Positions 22,957-47,965 of a stretch of DNA of 64,000 bases are shown here, in pieces; within the stretch, counting starts at the first letter, position 1, and each line of letters starts with the position of its first letter. The position numbers and the translations under genes were made by a program. This DNA is from Zonotrichia leucophrys gambelii (Eukaryota > Chordata > Aves > Passeriformes > Passerellidae): assembly GCF_028769735.1 (NCBI RefSeq), contig NC_088172.1:73804631-73868630 (forward strand). The letters run 5' to 3'. The notes below the pieces were generated by a model. The model made no database searches. It saw only the letters and a list, made by a program, of their open reading frames with translations, and was not told the origin of the DNA.

Positions 22957-23918
22957 CTGTCTCTGCTGGGGTGGGTGAGTCACCCAGGGTGCTGAGCTGA
23001 ACTGACTGTGTGCTGCTGTTCTCCAGCCTTTATCACACTGCTGTCCAAGGCTGTTTTGTTAGAACAGAAAAGGAGTTAACACTGACAACACAACTCTCTA
23101 AATAACATTGTAAGGTAGAATAAAGATTTTGAAAACAAATCTATCCTTTACTCACTGGCTTCTTACAAGGCATACAGTCTTTCTTCTACAGGTTCCTTGA
23201 ATTCCTCTCTTCTGTCCAGGCTCTTGCCTTGTCTTCTGACCATCTCCTTATCTTCTGACCAAGCTTAGCCTGAGTTGGATACAGAACCCGGCTCCTCTGG
23301 TTGCTTTGTGGGACCTATGGGACCCATCTCCTGGCTCTGTTCTGGCCCCAACCACTTAGGCAGCACCATGGCTCTGTGCTTTTCCTAGAACTCCTGAGTG
23401 CTAAGCTGGACCAGCTGGAGCACAAAGCCAAGCACTTTGCAAACTCATCAGAAAACTACTGAGCTGTTCTGTTAGGGAATGCTGCCCGCCTGGGTGAGAG
23501 GTGTTCAGAGGAGGTGGAGTGCTTTGAGATAAATTGCTCATCCAGGAAGAAAGGCAGTAGGCTGGAAAGCTGATTCCCTCACATCAGCCTCTACCCTCTC
23601 TGGCAAGGCTCCAAGGAACATCTGAGCCTTTTCTGACATGAGCTGGGAGGAATGTTCTGAAGCAAACCTGGGAAAGGCTACATGATGGCGAGCTTACTCA
23701 ATCCTGAAAACTCCATCCATGCCAAACAAGCTCCTTTCAGGTATGAGCGTTTTGTTACCTCCATGACAGATTTAAATCAGGTGGGAAAGCACCTTATGTA
23801 CTAAATCAAGAGGCAGCCAATGCCAGTGTGTAGGTAACTGAATCATGCCCTGCCTGTCCAGCAGCTTGAGTCCAAAGAGCCCAAGCAGAGCTCCCCTCTC
23901 TGTACATTTAATCCCTAC

Positions 23919-23919
23919 C

Positions 23920-23950
<31 letters not shown>

Positions 23951-23951
23951 A
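23919..23951 (+). repeat. Compound (TA)n(CA)n microsatellite
   Basis: About nine TA units pass directly into about seven CA units. Confidence 0.95.
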
Positions 23952-26900
23952 TAATGCATTATTCTTTTGCTGTCCTCTTCCATGGAGTGACACTATGTTC
24001 TTTTAAGCACTTTATTGATCAGCTAAACTTATAAGTAAAAGCAGATCTTTGGCAAATCATGAGTGCTTCATGCTGTGTGTCTTTGACACTGCAGTTACTA
24101 GCATTTGTGAGCTGCACACTTCTCCTATAAAACACCAATCTGTCTTCTGTGCAGCATTGTTCCTCCTTTGAAGGATTACAGACCATCAAGTTCTGCCTCT
24201 AAATTAAGAGGTATCTAATTGCTTGTTAGTTGTACTGTAAAGTTCTTTATGACTTCAGTAATTAGTGTTTATACTCCTCAGGCCTGTGTAGATGCACTTT
24301 AACATTGCATAAGGAGATGAAACACTCCACAACAGAGTATGCATTGCTCCCAGGATTTCCAGTTTTATATCCTCAAGTTTTGTGGAGCCTTGCAGAGTGA
24401 GCCTCCCCATAAACTGGGTCATGGGTAACCTGGTGTAGTCGTTTTGAGTGGATTTTGCAGCAGACATGAAGAAAAATATTCACAGGAAGATACCAGGATT
24501 GTGTAGCTCTCACTGCACCAATGAACTTTTCAACTACAAACACTTGTTTTTTAGTGCTATGATCAACTGTCATTTGTAGGACTTAAAAAAAAAGAAGTTT
24601 GATGTCTGATTTGGCTGCCTTCAGCATTTCTGTGTTATTGACAACATTTTTGTAAAATGTTGGATCAACTTCTAGAAACATCAAAATTCGTGCTAGAAAT
24701 TAATTCCACCCTACTGGCATCTGCTTCCAGATATCCTTTGTGATTGCCTGATCATTATTCAAGGCTGTTTTCTGCTGAAGGTATTACCTGCAGGTGCAAG
24801 CACTGCACTAAGCTGAACAGGCACAAGGCTCTGGACATCTGTCCTGCCTCCTTCCAAGGGGGACGTGAGTCACTGCTGTGGTGGGCACAGCTGAGCTTCA
24901 CACCACCGGTGCTGATCATGGACCACAGGCCTCCACCACACTGCCTCACCTGGGCTGTGGAGTTTCTCTTGTTAGGTTAAATACCTCTTTATACTTTCGT
25001 GGACTCCTTCCAAATGAAACTCAATTGAGTAATTAATAATATGGAGGGAGAGTTAAGCTTTTTAAGTTCTGCATGCTTTTGTGCCAATTATTCCATCAAA
25101 GACTGGCTCGCTTTGTTGCTACAGAGCTTCTCAGCGAGCCATGACCTTGGTTTATTAAATAATACATGTATTTCTGAGAGCAACTTATGTAAGAGTAGGC
25201 CTATCCAACAAGTCTGATGTTTGACCACTCGGCATATGAAAGAAAACCCTGAATAAAGAGTGCCCTGCTCAGCACCTGGGTAAGAGGAACAGGCAGCCTC
25301 ACAGTGGCTGCACTTGTCTCTAAGCCACCATTGCTGCCTTTACTATTTGCACTCAAGGTGCTGCAGCACAGTCTCCTTGCAGCCTCTCGGGTATCTCACC
25401 ACATGCTCCACACATGGCTGGTGCATCTGCTGGCTTGATGCTGGCCTGGACTTTGCAGGGCAAACAACAAATTTCTGCCCCCAGAGATGGCAACAGCGCT
25501 GCCTCTTGTGATGCTGTGAGCCGTACCCACCAGTAAGGAGCTAAGGGGGTCTGAAGTTTCTGCTCCTTCCTTCTCCACCTCCTCCTCCTCTCCTGGCTGG
25601 GGTTTGGGGCTGCACAGGCTGTCAGTGGCACAGGGCAGGTGGTGCAGGCTGTCCTGGGGTACCTGCAACTTCTCCAAAACCGCTTTCACACCACATGCAG
25701 GGCAAGCCAGTGATGAGTCTCTCTGCTCCTGTTAGAGCAAAGCAAATCTGTTAGCTTTAAATCTCAGAAGTCATTTTCATAACATCATTTCTGCAGCAGC
25801 CAGTTTCCATGGAAACCAAGAAACGACTGGCAGCATGCATAGGAAAGAAGACAGCTGACCTGATTGTCCTTCCCTGGCCCCTGTGGATGGGCTTCCCTCA
25901 GCCTGCACATGCACATCCTTTGCTCACTGCTGTGAGATGGACAAGCCCAGACTCAGAGGCTTCAGCTCATTCCACGGGCAGCAGCCTGCGTGCAGTGTCT
26001 CTCCTGTGCAGTGCACATCCTCCTCATCCCACCCCATCCTGCCTCTCAGGGCAGCTTCTCCTGCACCCAGGGGAGAAGGGCAGAGGGAGGAAGGGTCTGT
26101 AGATGTTTTCACCCCCCTTCTCACCTCTGTATCATCCCAGCAGGCCTCAGCAGTGATGGAAGGACCTGTGGTTAGCTTTGAATGTGCCTGTGTCTCTTTC
26201 TTTTTGACCCCCCAACCCACTTATTTCACATACTTTGTTCACTTATTCCACTGCTGCCAGAATATTACTAGAGGTCAACTTGTTGAAGATGCATATTTAT
26301 AATAAAGCCCTATGTGCATTGCCTTAAATTTACAAATGTTCTTGGAATTCTTCCTAACTACTACCAGAAATATCTGCTCTCCAGGTGAAGGTCCTGTTCC
26401 CTGTGGTTTTCCTTAAGAAACCACAAACCTATGGCACAGTCTTCAAGAACTGGCAGTTTTGTCTGTGTGTTTGGGCAGAGAGAGCACTTGTCTGACCCGG
26501 GCTCAGCTGCAGCTTTTGGTTGCATTTCTTCAAACTGCATTCTCATCTTTATCCCCAGATGATAAAGAAGAACTATAGATCAGCTCATGACACAGTCAGG
26601 GAAGAGTGTCATGACCAATAGGATTACCTGGTTTGCAGGTAAAAAGCAAATCCTCAGAGACCAATTAGGAAGTTGAACATCTGCAAGGGACAGACTGAGG
26701 GAGAAAAAGTTGATTCTCAGGAGCAGACTGCTCTGGAAGTGCTGTACAGATAGGTTATGCCACAGGCCAGGGCCAGGAAGATGTATAGTCAAGCTGTGAA
26801 CAAACTCCATTTTGTACTTAGTTTAATTCTGCAGCATTAGTTTATTATCAATACATAATGACATCTGCTTATTTAGTAAAAAAGCCTTTTTTTTTTCTTT

Positions 26901-29900
26901 TGTCTCATTTGGAGACAGCAATATTAGCAGCAATAATCACAGCAATATTAGCACCAATCAGTACACCTTTGAAGCTCAGTGCCAGCTGGAGAGGTGCTGG
27001 GGGCTGCCTGCCTGCCTGCCTGAAGGATGCATTGCAGGTTCCCATGCCATGCTCATCCCTACTCTCCAGCAGCATGGGCTGAGCATGGCAATCCTGGGTG
27101 TGCATGCCATGCTGTGCCATTTCACGGGGGGAGCGTTTGTGCAGGGAGCCGTGGGCAGAGGCAGCGCTCTAGGCCAAGGAGTCTCTCCTTCCTTTAAACC
27201 TCTTAAAATGCACAGAAGCCACAAGGCTCCTGGAAGGGCAAAGCAGCTTAAAGAAGGCAATTGCAGAGATGAGAGCATCCACAAAAGCTGGGCACTCCCT
27301 GAGGTGTTTCTCTGCCCTCGACTCCAGAGTGCTGGAGGGAAGAGCAAGCCTGCACAGCCTCCACAGGGCTTCTACTAAACTTTCCAAGTCTCTCTGACAT
27401 AAAAAAATAATTGACCTTTACAGTTGCATTTGAGCCAGCTACGCTGCCATCAGCTCTAGCTAGTCCTCACTGCTCAGTTCATGTTTGCTTAATGGCATGT
27501 GAATTAATTTGTTGGAAGCTGACACTTTGCGGCAAGATTAGTTAGTGACACTAACACCAGACTGGTGCATGAAATTCAAGATGCAGAGCATCTTTTTGTG
27601 GTAAAAAACCCCAAAACAAAACAAAGGAGGTAAATGCCAATGCTTTTGGAAATCTTCACTTTTAGGATGCTATGACTGAGTAATGAATGAGTTGAAGTAC
27701 AGAAGAAAAATAAACCCAATCCCAGCTATTTAAAGGCTCAGCAATTCCTTCCAGGCAAAAAACAAGCAGCTATTGTGTGCTGGCACTGGGAGGGCTGGGG
27801 GAAGGCAGTGTTTCCCACAGGCAAATTAGGAATGGGAAAACCAGGACAAAACCCACAAGCCTCTGCAGCCTGAGTAGGGAGCACAAGACATTTTCTGTTC
27901 AACATGATTTGTGTTGTCATTAGGCGGGTTTAATAGGGCTTTCTACTTACTCTGGGAGGAAAGCCCTGGCTCTGCTTGAGCTAACAGTAATGACCATTCC
28001 AACTTGGGAAACGAGGGAGCTTTTGCCACGTCACTCAGGCACTCACTGGGTACAGAGGGTCTCCTCTGCCCCCATCCCTTCCTGGTGAGGGAGTTTGCAC
28101 ACATTTCTCTGGAGCCTGATAAAAACCTGTCTGTGCCCTGTTTGGCCAGGAGGTGTCTGATTCACATCACGTGTGTCCCTGTAAAGGAGGACCCACACTG
28201 ACCATCAGCCACACTGGGACCAGAGCAGAACCCCACAAGGGGTGCATTTGAAAACCCCCACATTTCTGTCCCACAGCTGCCTGGGGCAGCAGACAGGGCT
28301 GGCATCATGGATGTGAGAAAGGCTGCTCTCATCCACAATGGCTTGTACCTCTCTCTAACTCTCCTCCCAAGCTGTCGTGAGCCCCAGCAGGAACAGTTCA
28401 GCAACACAGCCCCAGCTTTCTGAAGTTCTGTGTCTGGGTGCCTTGTTTCAGGCCTTAGGTGGATTGGGATAGAGAGGCAGAAACAGCTCCCCAAAAAGAA
28501 ATAATGAGTTAAAGCCCGTGAACAACAGCTCCTTCAGGCACACATGAAGCCCCTCCTTCACCTTCACTTCGTTTAGGAGACACTAACAGTGATTTCTCTC
28601 TTTCCACACAAACACATGGTCTGCAAGCAGCACAGCAGGTAACCAGCAGGCTTGCTGCTTTGAGGATTCCAGGACCAACAACTTTCAAAAGACCAGAACT
28701 GCTGACCACTCATCTAAAACTTGCAGAAGGAGTGGTGGTCTCTTAGTTCTGTGTGTCCCAGGCTGCTGCTCAGAGATGGATGGGGTGGAGAGCCACTCTA
28801 GTATGAGCAATGTCCCTTTCTATGGAGACCCAGACACAGCCTCTGTCATGCCCAAAGCATCAGTGAAAGATCTTGCATTTCTTTATGGCTAGATTCTGGT
28901 TTAGTTCATTATATGCTAATTTTAATGGACTAGATCATGTGAAAAATACAGGATCCCTACTCCAGCCCAGCAGGAATGGGAGCTGCCAGTGGAGCACAGC
29001 TGCTTTTCCGAAGAACTGTCATGGCTTCCCTGACAAGTTGTTAGTTGACAAGTTTGAAGGTTTTTTATGACCTGATTTAGATGAAAGCACAGGATTCCAG
29101 AGAAAGTCAGGAACTGTCCAATAGCCATTTCTATTGCAATGTATGAAGCACTGAGAAAGAATGTATTTATTCTGGGGGGGTGACAGGACTAAGCTGCTAT
29201 AGCCATAAAAAACCTCTGCCTGTTGCAAAGCTGTTCTCATGACAGATTTGTCATATACTTCTGCATGGCCAAAGAAAATTTTAGAAAATAAAATTTCATT
29301 TGGAACATTTATCTTTTCTTCAAGAGCAGCTCCACTGAATGCAGCCACTCACCCACTAGCAAACAATGCAGTAAGACTCCTGTGTACTGATCACCTTCCT
29401 AGAGGCTGACGGGCACTCCTGGCCACTGGATGCCAGAAGTGAGCTCCTCTGGAGCTCACATTTGTTTTAACTGATGAACTATTGTCAAGTTTCCTTTCAG
29501 TAGGCTGCAAGTTGCTCGAAGTCTCTTGCAGGTTTGCTGGTGATTAGGGAAACACAGAAAAGGGAACACATCTGTGTCTGGACAGGTCATGCCCTAGCCA
29601 ATGTTCGTTAGCAGTGCACACAGACACGTCCTGCTCAGCATGCACAGCATGGTGAAACACATCCCCTTCCCAGCTGTGGGAGAGATTGGGCAGGGACAGC
29701 ACCAGCTCAGGCAGCCACAGGACAGCACTCCCACATCAGTGCCCTCAACTTCCAGAGAAGTCTCTCTGCTGTTAAAACACATGGACTCATCTGCCCTTGC
29801 AAATTCCAGTGCCAACACCTTTCAGTGCTGGCAAAGCATGTCCTCAAGGGCTGCTGCAACTCTGTGCCAGAGCTGGGGATGTTTGGGGCAGATGCCTCAC

Positions 29901-30089
29901 ACAAACCAAACTGCAGTGCCTGATGCCCATGTCAGCCTAAAGCTTAACTACAGGAAACCCTTGGGTAGTCTCACTGTCCTGCAAAACCATCACTCAGAAC
30001 CAAACATCAACTTGGGTGGCACTGCCAAAACAAGCTGTAGGTACAAGGGGAGTAACACACAGAGCCAACTTTTTTTTTATAAAAGTATT

Positions 30090-30095
30090 TTTAAT
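30090..30095 (-). terminator. DESI2 candidate distal poly(A) signal ATTAAA
   Basis: The common variant hexamer, followed at the right spacing by a GU-rich element (about 30070-30050 on the minus strand). The overlapping plus strand reads AATAAA at 30093-30098, so both strands carry a poly(A) hexamer here. Confidence 0.5.
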
Positions 30096-31130
30096 AAACT
30101 GATGGATTTAAGTTTAAGATGCTAGACAACTTGTTGCCATGTACAGGTAACAAAAGTCAAAATTCTTTGAATTTTATACAAATACTATGTAGTAAACTTG
30201 AATACAAGTTTACAAAAAATGCATCAGTGAATATTCAGCTTGTAACCAACTTCCAACAGTGAAAATTATCATCTATCAATAGTGATCAGAATTGCATTGC
30301 AAATTTTAGAAGTAATGCAACTATGTTTTTTTTTACCAAGCCACTCCGAAGTTACTGGTGCACACTGACAGTACATTGGATTTTTTTGGCTTGCTGAACA
30401 GAAAATGGCATTTAAATAAAATGACTGAGATAAACAACGTAATACATATCAAAAGTACTATCTCACAGAAAATTAAACAAGAATGAGAAAGTAAACAGAG
30501 CAGAACCCTGAAGTGGTGATATTTTTCTACCCGTTTTGATGGAGAAGATTCCACAGGTGTCCAGCTTTCTCACAGCATTCTGAAGTGTTCTAGTCCTAGC
30601 ACAGTGTGGTCATTAGTAGGCTAAAGTAATCCCTGCTTGGCAGTAATGCTGGTGAAAGGTAACTTGCTCTATTGCTAACAAATGGGAGTAACCACTGGCA
30701 GGGTGACTTGCAGGCATCCAGCAGAGGCTGAGCTGACAGCACACGGTTGGAATTACAGTACTGCTTGCTTTGATTCAATACCCAGCAACCTTCAGGGTTC
30801 AGGTGTCAGTTTCCTTACAGGATTTACAAATGGATGGTTTCAAAACAAACAGAAAAAAGTTGTTATGGAGCATAAGACAGTATTTTCACCTGTACAGCTA
30901 ATAAAATGAATGTTTTTGTTACAAACTTTCCAGTCTGCTTTATAAAAAATAGTCTCAGTTTTACTTCTAAATAAAAACTGTGCTGTGATCTGTCATGTTC
31001 TTGCATTGTACATGCTGTAATTGTGTGTGTTAATGAAGGTGTAGAGATTTGTGACCTAGCGCTCTGGATGTATCAGAAGCCTAAAAAGCTGATTTTGGTA
31101 CATAAAAGGTAGCAATGAAAATTCATTCTA

Positions 31131-31136
31131 TTTATT
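31131..31136 (-). terminator. DESI2 candidate proximal poly(A) signal AATAAA
   Basis: Canonical hexamer on the minus strand about 2.3 kb after the stop. It would produce a shorter 3' UTR if used. Confidence 0.35.
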
Positions 31137-33438
31137 TTTCCTAAAGCCTAGGAAAAGCTACAGTACGTTGCTAGATCAGTGGCCTCAACCCTGAGCTGAA
31201 ATAAAGGACCTGCCCTGGCCAAGAGACTTAGTCACATTACTACCACAGCTGCACAGCAGAGACAAAACAACCTGTCTGCAGCCTGTTGTCTGAGCTGTGA
31301 GTAGTGCGAGATCCAGTTGTGTAATGCTTGAGAGTTGACTGGAGACCACCATAGTCATTTTCACTACAGGGAAAAGAAGGAAGGGAGAACTCAAATTCAG
31401 AGTGGAAAACACTCAACAGGAAGGGTCAGTATATCCAGCTTCTGGAGATCAAACAGAGAATGAAGTTAGTGGCAGACTCACCAGCCTTAAGCATTTCCCA
31501 CTTGATAGAAGAGATTATTAAAACATGTACCAAAATACAGTTATGGAGACGTTTACTATTATCTCGCTCTTTCCAGAAAGAGTCTCACTTGATTTTCCCC
31601 CCCCAGAACTGAGCGTATCTCTCTCTGTACTACACTGCATCACAGAAAAAAGGGAAAACCTAAAGTCTGTCTGATGAAGGATTCAACCCAGGTGGCAGCA
31701 GGAAAAACTTCTACTTGTTTCTAGCACAAGTTGGAGCTGGCAACCATAAGAATTCTTACTATGATACAGCTACTGCACCTTTCCATAGGATTCAATGGCA
31801 CCACTACCCACGGCCAGGAGCATTCATAACATGAAGCATTTTGCCTTCCAAGAGGACTTTTTTTTGCTTTTAAACAGCAGAAACTGCAGAGTCAGTATTT
31901 CATTCAACAGAAAAACTAAACCCAGCAAAAGACTGTAAATAAAGCTCGTAAGAATCATCCGTATTTTGAGTAATGCACACTTCTTTGTGAGCTGATCCTG
32001 TTTAGGGATGGTATGTTTTTTGTTAGTTTAAGGCAGCAAGTCTTACAAAATACTCAAGCTCACCTCTCTCATGTTTGTGCTACTGTAGCCTTATGTGCAC
32101 AATAGAACCTCACTAATTTACACTAATGATTGGAAGAACAATTAATTCTCTTGGTAAGTGAACAAGAATAAGGCATTCCATTATATATTCTGATCACTAA
32201 TTATAATTTAGCTCTAATTATAATCTACCAGCAAACATACTTCTGTATTTTAGAAAATAATATCTCTTACCTTCAGATATAATTATGTGTGCAGATTAGT
32301 GGGTTCTGCTGTGTAAACACGCAGGTGCATAAGCAATTTTCAGGTTTTTCTTCATTACATCTGATAAGAAAGTTAATGCCACAGATAGAGACTGTGGGAA
32401 AATAAATTAGGATTTCTCTATCATTTGTGCGGATATGCACAACTGGGCAGTAATTTATAGCTCAAAAAAAGAAGGACACGAATGTTTACAAACTCAAATG
32501 AAGCAAAATCAGCAGCAGGAAGCAAAGGCCATTCCCCAACCATAAATGGCTTGTTTTACACGATTCCAAACTATATGAAACAAACAAAAAAGGAATACAA
32601 GTACTAACTTATATATACAAGTTTGAAATCAAGTAAAGCAAAGAAGTGAAAAATTTGTTGATGCTTCTAGCAGATGATATTGACATGTTTAAATCCTGAA
32701 GTAAACTGCAAGTAAAGACACAAGACAGGATGAAAACTAAATGGCTGAATTGAAAAAAAAAAAAGAAATGGATTGATGTGCATTGCAATGAGATAGAAAT
32801 TTCCCTTCATATGTGCAAAAATCCACAGTTTCATTAATGTAGAGGTCATACTTCTAGGAACAGATTTTAGACCAAACCAGTCTCCCTACATCCTGGAATC
32901 TACCTGTTTACATCAGCCACTTTAAGAGCACAGTACCCTGTTCACATATATAGTATTCAGCAGTTTCTGGCATTCCTCAATTTAGTGTTCTCCTGCCTTA
33001 AATCTTGAAAACAAAGGGGAAAGTTCATCCAGGGCATCATACCACTGCTTTTGATTTATACCAACAGTTAAATCAAACCCAAATGCTTTCTTCTTCCATG
33101 GTAGCAGGAGTCCTTACAGGACTTGTAAACAGCAGTACACAATACTGTAAACAAATAATTTAAGTTCTGCTTTATGCAAGATGTTAACTCAGGTCTACCA
33201 AACAGGTGAAAATGAAAAGGGTGGCTTCACACAAAATCCTTCCCTTTTCTCCCAGCAATTCCTTTCACTACGTCTATAATCCTGAGCTGAAACAGGGGTT
33301 GATGAGAGCTTTTTTTTTGCATATAAAACAATGTTCTAGAGTTGGCTCTCATGTTCTGTCAGGAAGTCAATTGCTGAAGAGATCAAACTGAAGTATTTCA
33401 AAAGTATTTCTGAAGTATTTGCTACTTTGGAGGAGGAC

Positions 33439-44686
<11,248 letters not shown>

Positions 44687-45144
44687 CGCCGGCGGCCCGC
44701 GGGCGCCCCCCGCCCGCTCGGTCGCTCCCGCTGCGGCGGCGGCGCCGCTCAGGCCGGCGGCGGGGCGGTGCGGACCCCCGGCGGCCGCTTCCTCCTCGTC
44801 CTGCCTGTTGCTGCGGGGCGGCGGGGGGCGGCGGGCACCATGGAGCCGCCGCCGCGGAGGGACGGGGCCGCGCCCCCGGGAGACGCGCTCAGCCCGCGGC
44901 CGGCAGCGGGGGCCGGGCGGCGCGGGGGGCAGCGGCCGCGGGCCCCACCCCGGTGGCGGCGGCGGTGCCGGTGGCGGGCGGGGAGGAGTGAAGAGAGGAA
45001 GAGGGAAGGGAGAAGGGCCGAGGCGGGCCGCGCCCTGCCTGGAGCCAGGCCGGGCCGCGGGACGGCCGGGTAGCCCCGCCGACGGGCGCAAAATGGAGCC
45101 GCTCCAGCCCGCCCCCAGCGCCCGAGCCGAGCGGCACGGCCGCG

Positions 45145-45163
45145 ACTACAGCTCCCGGCGCGC
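45145..45163 (+). promoter_or_regulatory. ZNF143/THAP11-type promoter motif
   Basis: Reads ACTACAGCTCCCGGCGCGC, close to the known ACTACAnnTCCCnnnnTGC element bound by ZNF143 with THAP11. A second half-match, GGCTCCCGGCGTGC, lies about 40 bases further (45188-45201). Both are about 460-510 bases 5' of the DESI2 ATG, consistent with a core promoter upstream of a 5' UTR. Confidence 0.55.
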
Positions 45164-45460
45164 CGCGCGGGAACGCGGGCGGGAATGCGGCTCCCGGCGT
45201 GCCCGGCGCCGCCCCGAGGCCTGGCTCGGAGCGCGGGGCCCTGCCCGGGCCATGGTGGCTCGTCCTGCCGCCTTCCCTCCTGGGGAATTGTCCCGGGCGG
45301 CCGCAGAGCGCTGCTGTGGCTCCCTCGGGCCTCCGGGGACTCGACCCAGCGCGGCTGCCCGGCTGTGCCCGCCTGCCCTGCCCCGCCACTGGTGCGCCTG
45401 AGGTGGTTGGTTTCCAGAAGAGAATTAGTTAGTTCCCGGTCCTTGTGGTGGCCGTACAAT

Positions 45461-47409
45461 GTTAGCTAGTTCCCTGTCCGTGTGCTGGTTCACAGCATCC
45501 CTCGGCACCGCCATTTCACGTCTGAGTTCAGGGAAGAACGGAATTCGAAGTGGCTCGGCAGAAAGGACATGCGAGCCGTGCGGACCTGCGGATAACCCAC
45601 ATGTGGGTGCTACTGAAGGCAGGGCCGCTCCTAAGGCAGCGCTCACCTTTCAAGAGTAAACCTGGCCATGCACGCTTCCTCTACAGCCTTGTCAAGCGAC
45701 AGCAAAACGAAAAGCCTTTTGTTAAAAGCTGGAGAGAAAGAGAAGCAGGAGAAAAAAAATTGCATTCTCTTTTCCAGCAGACTCCATTTGATAAAGACAA
45801 GCAGTGGCCCTTCATAGCAGTTTAAAAAAAGGTGCTGCTCACAGCAGGCTGTGGATGTGCCCGTGGGACAAAGGTGCTGCAGGAGGGAGAATGTTCCCAC
45901 CCCAGGGGTATCCTGAATTCCACTATAATTTCTGGCTCCAGACATTTAGATGTTTAGCCCCTCTTAGCTAAAATTCCAGTTGGTTGCTGAGCTCCATTTT
46001 GTGTGCAGAACAGCTTTGTCCCTTGAGTACCTCAGCATAGCTGATACGGGCAGTTAAAAAAGCAATTCCTGCTTTCGGGAGTGAGCTTTGGTTAGAGGAA
46101 GCGAGTACTGTAGCAAAAACTTAAAACACATCTGACTCCTGATTGTCAGAATACATAATTCAGGCACCTGAGGGACCTGTGTGTGACCCTGAGGTTGGAA
46201 GTAATGCCTTACTTTGCCAGTAAAATACGTGGACAGATCCATATGTCCATTGGGTAATGTTCTTTGCTCCTTTGGCTAAAAGCTAGGAAACTTGTGGTTA
46301 TTAAACTGAAAACTTTTGTGGGAAATAGTTGCTTCCATGTTGAGGAATACCGAGGAAAATATTGTTTCTTAAATCTGCAGAGGTCAAAAACCTCACCTGA
46401 AAAGGCAGGGGCTCCATTTCCAGCTAACTGTATGCATTAACTAGAAGAAATAGAGTTGTAACAAATGAATTGTAACAAATCACTTAGTCTTCATTGTCTC
46501 TTGTTTGTTTTCTGTCCATAAGATGCATTGTGAAGCAGAAGGAGAGGAAAACATAACTTGTAGCCTGTAGTGACAGAAGACAGAAATTTCATGTTCTGTG
46601 AAGAGTAAATCCCAAGTGTAATGTATTTAACTTAAAAATTGAATTTTGCCATTTAAATACTAGACCTTATAGATAGAGGAATAACACAGTATTACAGCTC
46701 TGACTTCCTCAGTGATGCAGCTTATCTTTTCCTCCAGTTGTCTGCAAAAGGCAAGAAAATCCTTCTTTTAAGCCAAAAGACTGATTTGGTAGATGTGAGA
46801 AGCAATGTTAAGCATGAGTGAATACTGCAGAAAGCTGTGCCATGTATGGTGTGTGTTGCAGGGGTTTGCATTTATGGGAGTATTTGGGAGAGTGAGGAAG
46901 TTTGGTATGGGGACACTCCAGGATGCTCACTGAGATCAGTCTGGCTGTTTGGTCAGGGGCAGAGATCAGTTGTGAGCACTGTCACCACAAAAGAAGCACA
47001 ATGTGTGAACCCAGGGACTTCTGCACTGTAAAACTGAAAAACAAGGTGCTTGAGCCTTTAATTGAAATACAGAAAATCTCAGAGAAGAACACAAACCAAA
47101 TTCATTGTTCATCAATCTTTGCTGCATTTACTTTATGCAGTGACATGTTTCTATTCTTGTACTGGAGCAATACACTCAAAGAGCAGTCTAGTTTCTTTGT
47201 CTTTATGGCAAATGCTGTTTTCTATTTCATTTTCAAAGGTGTAGAAATAGTCAAGATTAGCAAAGCACCAATTTTCAGCCATAAATGAGAAGTTAGAGAA
47301 ACCCAAGGTGCCTTAGGTTCACAGAGAGGTGCAGTTTCTGGAAATTTTCTTAAAAGATTATAAAAATGTAGAAATCTGGCACAAAGAATACATGAGCATT
47401 TAAAATCAT
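45461..47409. other. DESI2 5' flank
   Basis: Quickly becomes AT-rich beyond the island. A YY1-core match lies at 45508-45516. No other gene is recognised. Confidence 0.6.
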
Positions 47410-47965
47410 CTGTTATTGATTGCCTTTCCCCCCTTGATCATCACAGCTGTTCAAGGACAATGAAGAGTGGCCTTGCAGAGGCATCTGCCAGGTCTCTCAG
47501 CAGTCACAAAGGTATCCTGTCTCATCCTGTGAATTGTGCCTGTCCAGCTTACCTAAGGAGTCCCTTTTGGATCCACTGATAGTGTAAGTAGCAACTCCAC
47601 AAAATTTAATGTTAATAGAGACCTGGAAAAACTGAAAACAGAATGTATCAATGAAGACTGAGGGAAGGAAGGAGGCACTAAGTACTCGAGTCTTCTCTTT
47701 ATCCCTTAGTTAGTAGATCTCCAGCCTGACCTAGCAGTAGGTTTCTTCCTTATGCTATTGATGAACTCACAAACCCATCCTCTGTTACCCTTCATGTTCC
47801 TTGCTAGTTTCAATTCCAACCAAACTTGGATTTTCCCAGTTCTGTCCCTACATGCCCTTGTTAGCTTGCCCTGCTTCCATCTCCTGAATAATTTGATTTT
47901 GCATTTGAGCTCAATCATTATCTCATGTAAGGTATGTTGCTGGACCTGATTTTGAGTCATGCAGA
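47410..47965 (-). mobile_element. Decayed CR1 LINE ORF2 fragment
   Basis: The minus-strand open frame at 47960-47706 has the hallmark of the CR1 ORF2 linker between endonuclease and reverse transcriptase: FRRWKQGK, then RACRDRTGKIQVWLELKLAR, then FINSIRKK. Past its stop the translation continues as a broken match (TRVLSASFLPSVF, compare CR1 KAEVLNAFFASVF). Stops and frame changes make it non-functional. Ends are approximate. Confidence 0.75.

Larger units (their letters stand above)
17626..30074. other. Intergenic between COX20 and DESI2 3' end
   Basis: Holds the 28-bp duplication and the TA/CA microsatellite listed separately. Modestly GC-rich islands (for example 25.2-26.2 kb and 26.9-27.4 kb) contain only overlapping short open frames on both strands. 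No gene is supported. Confidence 0.6.
30075..33438 (-). other. DESI2: DESI2 3' untranslated region (inferred, about 3.4 kb)
   Basis: The AT-rich stretch after the DESI2 stop contains no repeat that I recognise and no other gene. A well-formed poly(A) site lies at its far end: minus-strand ATTAAA at 30095-30090, an A-run 15-25 bases later, then the GU-rich GTTGGCTCTGTGTGTTACTC. A canonical AATAAA at 31136-31131 could give a shorter form. The extent is inferred from these signals only. Confidence 0.5.
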
